The position numbers and the translations under genes are program-made. The notes beneath the pieces are model-generated. The model saw nothing but the letters and a program-made list of their open reading frames with translations, was not told the origin of the DNA and ran no database searches. Source: Oreocharis arfaki (lineage: Eukaryota > Chordata > Aves > Passeriformes > Paramythiidae). From it: a stretch of 64,000 nt of DNA. The stretch is from contig VZRR01012875.1 in assembly GCA_013398015.1 (NCBI GenBank), positions 309,053 to 373,052 on the forward strand. Reading direction: 5' to 3'. Positions 41,801-54,127 of this stretch are shown one piece after another (position 1 is the first letter of the stretch; the number at the start of each line of letters is the position of its first letter).

Positions 41801-44800
41801 CACTGGGCCTTATTAGCTCGTTGCTTGTCACCAGAATTAAAATGGTTCTAAGTGAATGGTGAAGGCAGCATTTATAACCCAAAAGAAGCAGTTAAAAACT
41901 CAGATCTGATTCAGAGATTAATAGGCTACTCCTCTCTAGAAGTTTCTACTTTTTTGCCTAGTTGCAGATACTTGGGTTTTTCTAAAGAAATATATACAGT
42001 CCCAAAACCTAGGAGACTGCAGTTTTGGAGCATTTCCAGAAGCACCAGATGAAACACATTGCACCTGGAAAGGTCTGCTGTGGGCAGATGGAAATAAGCA
42101 ATAAGCCATTTTTCCTTTATGTAATCCCACACCGCCAATAACACTGCCCAGAGGCCTCATTCCCTACCTGATATGCATATTGAGATACTTCTACTCCTGT
42201 GACATAACACACTTAATGCGCTTTAAAAGCAAAAGGCTACTCGAGATTTCCCAAATTGAAACACTGTTTTAAAGGCCAGGACTTGAGACACTTTGTTTCA
42301 TGAAGACTACAGCTCTCAGGAAGGCTGCTCTGCCGACCTCAGCAGAGTCACAGCAGCAATAAAGGCACTGCAGACACTCACTGGGAGCAGCTGTGCTGAA
42401 CACGGTGCTCTGCGGGAAAGAGACACCGGAGAGGAAGTGCAGAGACGCTGCTGCATCCTCCCAGCCTCAGGGCCTCCTAAACCCACGCTGCAGACACCAA
42501 GGTGATGCTCAAAGAAACAAGAGCTGCCCTGAGGCTCTTCTGGTCACCTTCTCCCACAAAGTGCAGCCTTTCAGGATAGCTCTAGCCATACCTCTTCCCC
42601 CAGTCTATGCACATGAGATGGGAGAGGGGAAGAAAAAGGCAACATTGCACTTTACCTGCAATGAGTAGAGGAAGCAAGAAATTAACTGATGTGTTTTTCA
42701 GATCTTGCCATGACGCTGTATAAAAGAGAAACAGGTTCTTGCACCAGCTACCCACCCATAACAATTTATAGCACCTGGTTTGGGGGCATTAACCTGTGCA
42801 CACAAAATGTGTCAGTTCTTATTATTCACTGTAAACATGTCATCAGCATGGAAATATGCTCAGCAAGGCTACTGAGGCTGGTCCTGAAATTGTAAACAGC
42901 CCATTAAATAGGAGCAGTAAATACTCCAAAGTGCTGTAGATCTTGGTCAGTTAAGAAGCACTGGACAGACTTTAAACCACAAAAAATCCTTGGCTCAATC
43001 TAAATCCCCTTCTTGCAATCCAATCCAATGCTGCACCACAAGAAATTGAGGGGGAAAAAGCAAGCAGATAAAACCCACCCAAGGACAGAAAACACAGGAG
43101 CACTTTCATAGCTGCTGTCTGCTAGAGCAAACACCAACACCAGCATGACAAGCACTCCTCTGAAGGAGAGAGATGAAACACAGGCAGGGGATGCCTGTGA
43201 GCACACATCCTTGTTCAGATCAAAGGTGGATCTGAGCCATCTCAGGCAACAGAAACAAGAACAGGCTCCACTGGTGGTAACTGGAGATTTTGCACTGGAA
43301 CACAGAACTGTGTGGGAGGCAGAAACAAGACACGGTTATCTAGTTTATAGGAATATTTTTCTAAGACACAAACATCTAATGCAGCTGGTCCTGTGTAATC
43401 CAGCCCCTGGACCAGTGCAGACACTGGGACAGGATGGGGACCTGGGTCTCACCACCACAGAGGAAATACCTGAACTGATTTTTGCAGGGCTGGAACTCAG
43501 CTGATCCTCACAGCAATTTACACCGCTCTCAGGGATAGGAACCACAGGCTTCTTTCTTTACCAAAGACCACAAAACTTCATTTACTCCCCTGATTGCGTT
43601 AACCAATATGAAACAAAGTAATTTTTAATAAAGTGTGCCATGGCAGAGAAAAATTGATACAATCACAGAGCCGGTATAATAGGATTTAATTCTGCTTCAG
43701 ATGTGCTAGTTTTAATAAAAAAGGATTGAGCAAATCTAAAATAAATTACACTGAAAGGTCAGGCTTATTGCTTGTACAGTTATGTTAACTCTTCCACAGA
43801 CATTTTTACAGACTGTATTTATGAGACCTTTTGATTTTCAGAAGAGGTATAAAATACATCTGCAATTTTCTCATTATTTGCAGCAATGTTTCTTCTACAA
43901 GTGTCATTTCTCGGTACTTCAGTATAGATTTATTTAACAGACATCTATAAAAAATGATGAGTTATTTATTGGGTGGTTTTGTTAAATTAGTGAAACTGTA
44001 ATTCCCAACAGAAACTTAAATCCAACTAGAAAAAAAATCTGTTAAGGGAATGATGATTCCCATTTGTGTGCCTGTGACACTCGTGATTTCTTACTCATTA
44101 ATCATTCCACCAGCATGTCATTTATTCAATAAAAAGTAAATCAATTACTTACTTTTATATATAGCTAAGGCGCTGATACTGTGAACTGCTCGGAACAGCC
44201 ATGAATTGGAAAGAACCATAGACACTGAATCTTATCACAAGGCTCTTATTAATATTACAGCAGCACCTCGAGAGCCTTCCCAAGACCACAGCCCACATCA
44301 GTTAGTGCTACCATAACCCAGAGATAAATATCCATCCTACCCCTAAATGCACAGCATAAGCAGACCTTGGCAGAGGAGGGAAACAACAGAGTCTGCAGAG
44401 AAAGGAGCTTGCTGCAGTCCCACAGACACAGAACAGCATGGCAGTGTCCCAGCTCACAGTCCCAGGCTGCCACTCTCCTGCCTTGCCTGACCCAAATCCT
44501 TCAGGCACAACCAGGGGCTCCAACAAGCTGTGATGACACCAGTCCATTCTTACCCAGCTCCTTGCCACTGCCATGGCTGCACGAGTCCATTGTGTACGAG
44601 CACAGATGTTCTCTGTTGCTTCTCCGTGGTTTTACCCAGCTCAGGTGAACATGAGACCTCACACTTGGAAGAAGAACTGTCAGTCCTACATCAGTCTTGA
44701 TATAATAGCTAGACACAACAAGCTCAACTCTCTACAGCCACACCAGAGAAATCCTACTGAATTTGACCAAAGAAACTATTGGAAAGAACGGGGAATCCAA

Positions 44801-47800
44801 GACAGTCTTGGCATCTGTCTGCATCCACACTGCAGGGAACCTAGGCACTAGTCCACCAGCAGTGAGCACAGGCAAAGCTGGCTGGACCGTGTCAGCACAT
44901 TTAAAATCAAAATCTTGGGTTCACTGTGAAGTTCTACTCAACACTTGCACCAGCGAAGAGTCTCTCCCGCATCAGGAAACTGCACACGACCACCCCTGGC
45001 AGCAGCAGGATAATAAAGACCTGACATAGCAGCCAAGGACTTTCCGGGGGGAAGTCTTGGGTTTTAAGAGTCACTTCAATTCCTAAACACTGATTTTTAT
45101 TTCATTCTAATGAAATGAATGGCTACTAGGTGACTGGGAAACTGGAAGAGGGTGTTGTCTTCATTTTCCTATTTGGAAAATACAGCAAACCTTAGAGATA
45201 CCTCCTCAAATCTGCCTCAACAGCTAAAGCATCTACCAAGATCTAATATATCACTTCATACACACTTTTTCTTTTGATACCACTAACTCTGACAAGATAT
45301 CCCTATCTATTTCCACCTATATAAGATAGAGACACAAACTATAGTGTTTGCAGAGGCCCTGCTACGTACAACCTGCAGTTACTGCTGCTGTGACTGATAC
45401 AAATCCTCTCATCTCTCACAAGAATGTGGTCTCTATCTGACAAAACTATCTATTTTGTCTTTTATTTTAATCGGTTTCCTGCCAGCTGGGCTCTGCACCC
45501 ATTTGATCAAGTGAACTACGTCCTCAATCAACTCTTCTCCTTGATTTTTTTCCTCTTTATTTCTAAAAGCAATGGCCCAAGACCACGAAAGCAGTAAAAA
45601 ATATTGCATTTTCTCAACTTTTATTACTATAGCTAATTCTTAATGAGAACAAACATTTCTATAGCAATCCTCAAACAAAGCTCTCAAAGCTCTTTAAAGT
45701 AAAAATACTTTATTAATGCACAGAAACTGGCAGCGCTGCTGCTCTCAGGTTGTAGGCACCTTTGTTTATCCAAGAGCAACTGGGAAAACCGAGACACACA
45801 ATCCACTACCACAGTGTGAGCAAGGCTGTGTTGAACACACTCATCCTGCTGCACTAATTACAGGGGAGACTCCTCTCAGCTCTCCCGTGCTTGGCACACA
45901 CAGGCAGGCTGGGAGTGACAGCCTTCTCACACGGCTTCATGGGGCCCACAGCAGAACTAGTGCTGAGCAAGGAGTGGCACATCCACTCCCAACTCCGGGA
46001 ATAAGTTAGAGTGCAATCAATGGTTTCATTCCAATGCAGAAGATAGCACTGATTTGCATGGGATGTATCAATAGGGTGTTATTAGTTCCATATTACTTTT
46101 AGTTTCCTCCAGTGAGGAAGACTTTCTGACCACCTCCAGACACACTGAACACTGCAAGGAGCCTTCTGTGCAGAGAAGATGTCGATTTCTGAAGGGTGAT
46201 GGATCTGCCCACATACAATATTCATGGATGGGCACTGGGACCTGGGATCAGACAGCCAACCTATGCACCCCAGGCTTCTAAACAAACTTTTAAACCAGGA
46301 TGCCTGACAGCCAGCATTGTAAGAAAATCCTGCAGCACCCAAGAAAAAAAATAGATCAACATTACTCTTGTGTTTCTGATTCTGCCTCAGGTTCACTACA
46401 AAGTAACTTGCAGCTCAATAAACTTTGACATGTTTTCATGTTATAAAAACAAAGACAAAAACTTATTTATTCACTTTTTACCTCATACATCCCAAATCAA
46501 TAATTGCATCTATTGATCGATGACAAATTCAAAACTTTAATTTACATTGAGTACCGTAACCTAATAAGATGGCAACAACTGAATTTGTTGAAATCGATTT
46601 TCGTTTCCAACAGAAAATCTTCAGGCCTGTAGCACAATAAGATGCAGTACATGGAGCAGTTAATTACCAATGAGTATCACAAAAAGCTAAAATTAAATTT
46701 CTTTTTGAATACTGAAGGAAAATGCTGAGTCTCCAGTGCTGACATTTAAGAAAAAGAAATGCCTTGTACCTGTTCCGCATGTTCATTCACGTAACGTTAA
46801 TCAACCCTTTGTAACATAAATAAGTAAAATTATTGCAGAGATATGTGTGTATAGAAGCCATAAATTAATGCTGACACATTTTGAAAGGGTAGGGGTTTTT
46901 TGGTGTTTTTTTCTTTTAAAATTACAGCAACATAATTTTAATAGTAAGTCCCTGAAGAAGAGTCCTGCTTTTTGTGGTGCAGAGGTGCCTGCCTTCAAGC
47001 AATCGTTGAATGTGCTCCAATGCAAAGCCAACACAGACCCTGCAGGCTGGCTCTGAGCTGCTCTGAGTGTCACATAGAGTGCCACATCAGCTATAACTCA
47101 GTTTAAACTTTAATAGAGGCCTTTTAAGTTGAACATAATAGAACTTCTGGATGGGAAGACCTCCTCAAATCACCTCTTATGTGACAACTAGCCAGCCAGG
47201 CAGGCAGTTGGCATGTATGTTTGGAAAGGAGTGGCAACGCTGTGGTGACAGCTGGACTACAGCCCTGTCAACACAGAAATCCAAGCAATTGCATAGAGCA
47301 CCTCAGTATTGCCACACCACTGGCCCTGCTCACAGTTCCCCATCTTCACATTTCCTCCTTTCTGATCCAACACCACCACCTGGGCTCTGAATGGGTAAGA
47401 ACACGGGAGCTCTGCAGGCAGGAAAGCCAGAGAGGAGCAAAGCCCAACGGTGCCTTCACAAGCTGTGCTCCACACCAGGCACAGGCAAAGCTCCCGTGCC
47501 TTCCTAACTCCACGCACTCAGCAGCAAGTTACAGTAGCTTTACTTTAAATTTCCATTTACTAGCAATAAAAATAGATAGATTTAGCCATCAATCTCCAGT
47601 TAATTACACACAGGTTTTCCCAGCCCAGCTCTCACCCCTGCCTGGCGCAGGCAATTTTTTCCAGGATTCAGTCTTTCCTCTCCCCATTTCAAATGTTGGA
47701 AGCGGAGCCTTCTGTGAGAGCAGGGTTTGCACAGGGACTGGGAACTGTGCCAAGACACCCCGCCTGTTAATTTGGACAGCTTTCCAAGGAGCCTCCACAC

Positions 47801-49599
47801 GAAAATATCCTCAATGTCAACTGACCCAGCAGGATTTGAAATAAGGTCTAGAAGCAAAGGCTTAGTCCCAGCTAAGAGCACATCACGTACCTGTGCATTT
47901 TCCTGCTCCTCACTTCACCACCAGACAGTATTTAAAGTAGATCATAACAACTGGCAACTTGTTGTTTCTCCTCCATTTTCCAGCCTCGTGAGCACTGTCC
48001 AGCAGCACAGTTTGGCATCAGGCTCCAGGATGGTCCAATTAGTGTGTCCAGAGGTCAGGCAGACTCCTCACAGCAGAGCAACAAGTGCCTGGCTTTGCAG
48101 CCTCCAGCCAGGACGTGGTAACCAAGGGCAGCCTCACAAGGACCACAGGGCAGAAGGGAACCCCAGGCAAGCCACAGCTCCCTTTGTACCAGGGTACAGT
48201 ACACTGAATGAAAATAACAATCCATGTTTGTAATCCTACAGGGCACTCAAGGCTTCCCAGCCAATAAATGGCCTTGCTCAGCTTAAGGACCAGGCACAAG
48301 TATCACCTCCCAACAGAGAGGGCCAGAAGACTTTTCCTGCCACCCAGAGCAGCAATTAAGCAGTCACAAGGCCACGTCAGGTTGAGGGTTTTTGAGAGGA
48401 ACTGACTGAAGGCAAGGGGAGGTGGGGCAGAGTAGGCAGGGAACATACAAATGCTTGTACCTAGGCTAAAAGGGCCCTGTAGCATCGAGGGCCTGAAGTG
48501 AACATCATTCCACACCTTCACCCAGGTTACACCCCCAGCTGAAACACCCTTCTAAGCCAATTAAAACAAAAAAAAAATTCCAGACCAACAGCCCTCCACA
48601 AACAAAGACAAGAAAAATCAAGGCATCTAGAAAATCAGGTCATTTTAAGAAAATGCAAGTGCTACAGTTGTAAGGAAACAGAAGTAACAAAAGCCTTACT
48701 GGACTCTAGACCCTCAGTGTAAAGTCACCTCTTGAGTAATATCCACCTGTAAAGCTAAAAAAAGAAAACACATAACAAATGCCATTTACCAAACTGATGG
48801 GTGGTATTTAAGATTTTGTGGCCTTCAGCGTTGTCCACTTAACAAACAAATGAGAAGGTAAATGAAGATGACTTTTCAGTCTGTTTTCTTTCGGCAAGAA
48901 ACTGCCCAGAACTGCTTGTTCCCTGCAGAAGCCATCTACAGCCTGCCCTTCCCCAAATCAGAGCACATGAGTATGATCATCCTGTATCAGCACCGAGCCC
49001 CACACCCACAGAGCAGCTCTGCAGACAGGATCACTGCTCCCATCTAAAAGTTCTCTTGTCTGAACAGAGCATCTCCTCCAGGAGGGTTGGCAGGTACTCC
49101 TTCCAAGAAAATCTTGGAAACAGCAGACTTTATGCTGGTAAACCGTCCCTGAAAATATGCAAGAAGTAGAAACTAGCTACGGGATCCAGCTCAGCCTGGC
49201 AGGGAACAAAGCTATCTGGAAGAACTATAGCTCTTGTAGTGAACACAAAAATTGTTCTGGCTGCTACTGAGGACAAGGTAAGGTGGAACCACATGTTTAT
49301 TCCCAGCTCCTTCATCCTGGTCTAGGTGCCTCACTTGAAAAAGAGTGAGGTCTACCAAAAGTTCAGTGGGGAGCAGACAGAATTACTACCAGCCAACACC
49401 AGAAAATCTGGTCCTCCAGTCTGTCCTTTTTTTTTTTAGGTCATCCTGAGGTGAAAAAATGGTAGAAAATTGAGCATTCATTGAGGGCACACACTTCTCC
49501 AGGCACAGTATCTAGCAAGTTGACTAGTGACAAACAACTGCAACAAAAAAATTCATGGTTCCTACCACTGTGTCAGCTGGACTTAAGCTCCAAAGTACT
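32899..49599. other. Intergenic DNA, no gene recognised
   Basis: I found no recognisable exons or mobile elements. Short (CTC)n lies at 38614-38633 and an 11-T run at 49427-49437. The longest open frames (47221-47844, and 47727-48233 in another plus frame) have no recognisable domain. A cluster of ONECUT/CUX-like words lies at 46494-46598. Confidence 0.7.
38614..38633. repeat. Short (CTC)n simple repeat
   Basis: About six CTC trinucleotide units stand in otherwise ordinary sequence. A similar (CTC)5 tract lies at 20481-20495. Confidence 0.8.
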
Positions 49600-50532
49600 T
49601 CATTTTAGTAACACGTCAGAGGTATGAAATAAAAGGGAACCAGAAATATACTTTAATAAAGGATCAACATACATCGTGTAACAGTGTACTAGGAGACAAC
49701 AAAGGCAAGGCTGTCAAAAAAACACAGGCACTACTACTGTAGCTTTAGATTACAAGAAACCATAATTTGAAAGCAGATGTGGAACAGCCATACACTCACC
49801 TTACATTCAGCCACCAAGGCCTGAAGGTTAGGGGAGGCACAAGAGCAACAAAACCAGATTAAACTATCTTGAAAGTATCTAAGTAACAATCTGTGTACCA
49901 GAATTACCAGAAGACATCAGGTTCATATTAACTTTTATTTTCATATATGTACAACTTAAGAAACAAATCTCAGTTCGAAAAAGTTCAGAAGTTATCTTGA
50001 ACAACACAACACCGACATACCTTTGAGGCAGCAAATATTACTCCTATTAAGGCTCTCATAAAAGGATGGATATCATGCAAATGCAATTAAAGAGCACATT
50101 ACATTTCAAAATATGCAAACTAAGTTCAACTTTAAGTCTTTCAGAAAAAGAACATATCAAACATTAGAACTATGACCCACAAACGCATTTACATACATGC
50201 TTGAAGCTAAGTATATGGACTAGATAAAATTAAGTAAAATGTAACAATTGTCAAGCTCTCTAAGTCAGATCAGAACTACAGTTGGTGATCAATCCCTTCC
50301 AGCATCACAAGTGCCAATGTCTGCACCAACCTCACCATTTTACATTCACATAAACTGGTATTGACTGCAAAATTCCACCTTTTTTCCATCTGTAACGCTT
50401 TGGCATTTATTTCTCATCACTGAAAGTACTTAATCCCCCTACGGAGCGTGGGCAAGAGGCACGTACAGAGTGCCTGTAACACAGCAGGGCACAGCAGGAA
50501 CTGCAGGCACTGCACAACAAAGTTACTTCCAT

Positions 50533-50632
50533 TGATGCCAAACTAATTTTTGCTTTTATATGTTCTTCATATAGCTACAGAGCTACAAATATAGATGAAG
50601 CATATATAAAAGCAAAAATCAGTTTGTCATTA
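50533..50632. repeat. 100-nt near-perfect inverted repeat (long hairpin), candidate pre-miRNA or palindromic MITE remnant
   Basis: The left arm 50533-50570 pairs with the right arm 50632-50595. Of 38 opposed positions, 33 are Watson-Crick pairs, two are G:U in a plus-strand RNA, and three are mismatches (50538, 50545 and 50564). The core is AATTTTTGCTTTTATAT against its complement. The tip TAGCT (50572-50576) can pair with AGCTA (50581-50585) around a 4-nt loop, leaving a small bulge on the right side. The whole folds as one stem-loop of pre-miRNA size. It lies about 3.4 kb past the SMARCA1 stop and would be inside a long 3' UTR. I do not recognise it as a known microRNA. The pairing is seen directly; the function is inference. 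Confidence 0.8.
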
Positions 50633-53600
50633 CCATCAGGCACTTAGAAAGATTCTGATTAATTTCTGTATACTGTACTCCTTGCTCATCATCTCAAAGA
50701 GGGATAGCTGCTTTTTTGTTAAACATAACCAGCATTAGCACTAAATCAAACAAGTAATGCTAATCTACAAAAAAAAAATTCTTACTTAACATTTTAGTAT
50801 AGTGACACCACTTGTGCAAACCAGCATATAAAGATGGTCTAATATTACCAGCAAGAAGAAAGTTCATTTCTCCTCTGTGTCATTATAACAAACTGAAATT
50901 AAACACAATGAAGATTGTTAGCAGCATGACTTTTTTGGTGTCATCACTAACATAACTCAAAAATAAAAGGACTAATAAGTTGGAAATGATGAATATGTGA
51001 AAAGAAAACCACCACAATTGCTGCGACCTCTCCCAGGATGTTACATGCACTGCCTGGTGAGTCAAAGGTGCTTGGTGACTTTCTTCAAGCCTGATGTTTA
51101 CACAACCAAATTTTACTTGTCCACTGAAAAGGAACTAAATTAACTTTCAAAATGTTTTATCTTGCAGCATTTTTGGCAACTCTAAAATTGCCTAAAGGCC
51201 TGGACTTTTCAGAAGTTTTCTATAACTTAACATTCAGTGCTTTCTAATTTCTTACAAACAGTATTCCTCACCTAAGAAAACAGCAGTTAAAAGAAGGAAG
51301 ATTCTTTCATTTCTGTCATCTAATTTGGAGTCACAGGAGCATATAATTTAAGATACTGCTAGGCACACACTGTGTGGGTATCTGCAACTGGGAGAACGAA
51401 AAAGGGAAAAGAAAGATCCATTTTACTTTAATCCTGACCAGCAGCTGTTAGCAATTTTCTTTAGTTATCACTGTAGGACATGATGGATGGGAAGGCTCAA
51501 TCCGCTAGGAACTCGTTTATAGTGTCCAAGTGCTCTCAAGGACTGTGGTTCAACGGCACGTGCAGTTTAACTAGGGACTACAGACTGCAAGAGATAACAG
51601 ATAGTCCCTGGGAGAATCTATCATTCTTCAGAGAAGCTGCCTGATCAAGGGGATGATACCTGAAAGAACAATTGCATGATCTTTTGCTATATGGCTTGTG
51701 TCTCATGTCATCGAGAAGAGTGAACATTAACTCAAGTGGTAACTCAAACCAAGAAATCTGCATAAAAGAACATGTTGAGACATTACCATTTTAAGACTTT
51801 CCATACACTTGGCAACACAGAGAAACTGGATACACAAAAACATGCAAGTCAAACAAAGCTAATCTACAATAAACAAAACCAGAATACACTTATTTCAAGA
51901 CTGAAAACATTAAAATATTCAGCCAATGCTAAATAGGAGCAATAGAATAAGCTCTAGACCTAGCCATGTAATTCCATAAACATTTCAATTGGCTCTTTCA
52001 GCCTTTATTTCCCTTCTCTTTTAACTTGTTTTTGTAATTTCAGGCCATAAACTTAGTGAGTGGCATATGAGCCAAAAGCAAACGTAAATAAGGCATCTTC
52101 CTCTCTCTATTAATAGCAATGCTCCAGGGATTTGTGGTTATATACTCATGTAGCTGCACAGCCTTTTTCCATAATTACATGGCATGTCCTCCTCCCAAGG
52201 ATAAAGCAGGATGTTAACTGCTCCAATACCAGAAGTACCATCTGAGGAGAAATGCTCCCTTCCTGAGCACACCTACACCACTGGGTTGCACACTCGTTTA
52301 AAAACACGCTCCAACTCCAATCTCCTGCCTGGGAGTTGTGCCCCATCATTATCTGATGTACTTTTTCAACTCATCACATGAAGCTCAACAAACAAATACC
52401 AAGTCTTACAAATATAAGCCCAGTGAAATAATTAACGCGGTCCCCGGACAAAAGCTACAATCCAAAATATAGAATCTAATCTTCTGAATTACCTTTTGAA
52501 ATGCTCAACCAACTCATCACACCCATTTTGCCCCAAACCTTAAACAGACACTACCAAAAAAGCTGGAAATTACTCATCAAACTTAGGGACACTAATCCCA
52601 GAAAACTTCAAAGACATACCAATATATTCTAAATGACATAGAAGAATATGGGCAGAGCTCAAGAACTTTATTTTATAAAGTCCTGAATTTTACAAACACA
52701 GAAGAAGGTAGCCAATGCAAAGCACAAAATACAAAGAGTAAAGAGGTTCCTTTATCTCGAAACACCTCAAACCACTGAAGGAAGCAAACTGCACTAGAAG
52801 TTTACAAGTAGTCTTCAAGGGAAGTACCATGTAAAGCACACTGCATTAATCTAGACCTGACATTATGAGGGCATGTCTCACTGTAGCAAGGTCTGTACTA
52901 AACACCAGATCAGAGACAGAACACTAAAGTAAAACATCAGATGTCACAGTCACTGTTCTACTGATCCAGGAAAGGCTGAGACTCTGAAGTGAGCAGGAAC
53001 TGTGAACCTGCTTAATAAAGGCCATTCTTGCAAAGTCAAAAAATCATACATCCAACACTTTCATCCTTTCATTAAAATAGAAATACTAAAAAGGAGCACT
53101 CCGTAACATATCCCCATTGCTTCTGACTGACATGTCGAGTAAAAGGTAAAAGAACTTTAGCAGAGATAATTAGAGCAACAAAGATCTTTCAGCACAAGGC
53201 AGCAGAGCTGAGCAGCCTACCAATCAGAAAGTGAATTATTTTGTTTGCTACTTAAACAACCAGAAGCTGTTAGCTGACTACTTCCCTGACTACTTCCTTT
53301 CATGAAGCATAGAGAAGTTTCCATCTAGAGGCCCTTCCAAGAAACACCTCACCCTGTTTTTAAGCACGTAGCCCAGCAGAAATCACTGATAAAGAAAAAC
53401 AAAAAGTGGGTATTTGCTGGGTTTCCTTCTGAACATTTCAGAGAAAAATGTCCATTTAATGCACAGAGCAAACAAGGATGTCAGTCTAATAAGATTTTGT
53501 TCTGTCATGCTCCTGATCCTGTCTAAGTACTCCTCTGAAAAAAATCTGATTGATGATGAAGGCACAATTATACAAACCTTAACATTCTCTCTAAATGTAG

Positions 53601-53669
53601 CTATGCAAAAGGGAGAGAAGGTAGGGAAAACAAAGGTGACGTATATTTCTCTTCAAATAATTAAGTCCA

Positions 53670-53675
53670 TTTATT
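53670..53675 (-). terminator. Candidate proximal poly(A) signal AATAAA for SMARCA1
   Basis: A canonical AATAAA on the minus strand lies about 385 nt past the stop codon. A T-rich stretch with TTTGTTTT follows further downstream on the same strand, as expected for a downstream element. It is the first canonical hexamer I found after the stop. AATAAA is common in AT-rich DNA, so use is not proven. Confidence 0.4.
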
Positions 53676-54055
53676 TTCCAACAGCCATATAAATTTAAAA
53701 TATGAAACAACAATAATACAGCTATAGAATCAGAATCTAGGTTTTCTTTCAAAGCAGCAGCATATAAAACATATAAAAGCTAAAACCTCAGCACAAGCTT
53801 CAAGAAACCAAGGACTGAGTGAATTTTGCCAAAGACATAAAACTCACAAAATACAGTACACAAAAATACTGGAATGCAGAAGATATAAAGCTACACATTT
53901 TAGGTAAAGAAAGGCCTTGTAAAGTATACAAAATTTGCAAAATTAAAGCATGGGACTTGGGGAAGAGTACCATGAATACAAAGAAGTTGGCAATTAATAC
54001 ACAGAGATGGAGTGAAGAAAGTGGCAGTTCAATATTTAGCATTCAGTTTTCACGT

Positions 54056-54127
54056 TCACGACTTCACTTTCTTAGCATCTTTTTTTCCAGAGTTCTCAGA
54101 AGCCAAATCTGCTTTTCTCTTCTGTGA
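54056..54127 (-). CDS. SMARCA1: SMARCA1 last coding exon and stop codon
   Basis: The exon is 72 nt: 23 codons and a TGA stop at 54058-54056. The acceptor is TTTTTTCTCTTTAG/TCACAG, with a good polypyrimidine tract. The peptide begins SQKRKADL and ends KKDAKKVKS, the characteristic lysine-rich end of the spliced SMARCA1 isoform. A second AG six bases into the exon would drop SQ and is less likely, because SQKRK is conserved. The exon continues into the 3' UTR on the lower-coordinate side. The peptide is too short for an open-frame scan to pick up, and I identified it from splice sites plus tail similarity. Confidence 0.9.
   Translation of the reverse strand, partial: SQKRKADLASENSGKKDAKKVKS

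Larger units (their letters stand above)
49600..54055 (-). other. SMARCA1: SMARCA1 3' UTR and downstream flank, extent unresolved
   Basis: This is non-coding DNA immediately downstream of the SMARCA1 stop codon. By eye the plus strand is A-rich (U-rich in a minus-strand transcript). There is no open frame of note. Minus-strand AATAAA words occur at 53670-53675, 52667-52672, 52004-52009, 50406-50411 and 49934-49939, so the 3' UTR could be about 0.4 kb or up to about 4 kb. The sequence alone does not decide which is used. A conspicuous inverted repeat lies at 50533-50632. Confidence 0.5.

Noticed and set aside
47221..48233. Two overlapping plus-strand frames (207 and 168 codons) that might be one frameshifted gene
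   Set aside because: The translations show no domain, no repeat relation to each other and no splice signals that join them sensibly. Low stop density in GC-richer DNA explains them.
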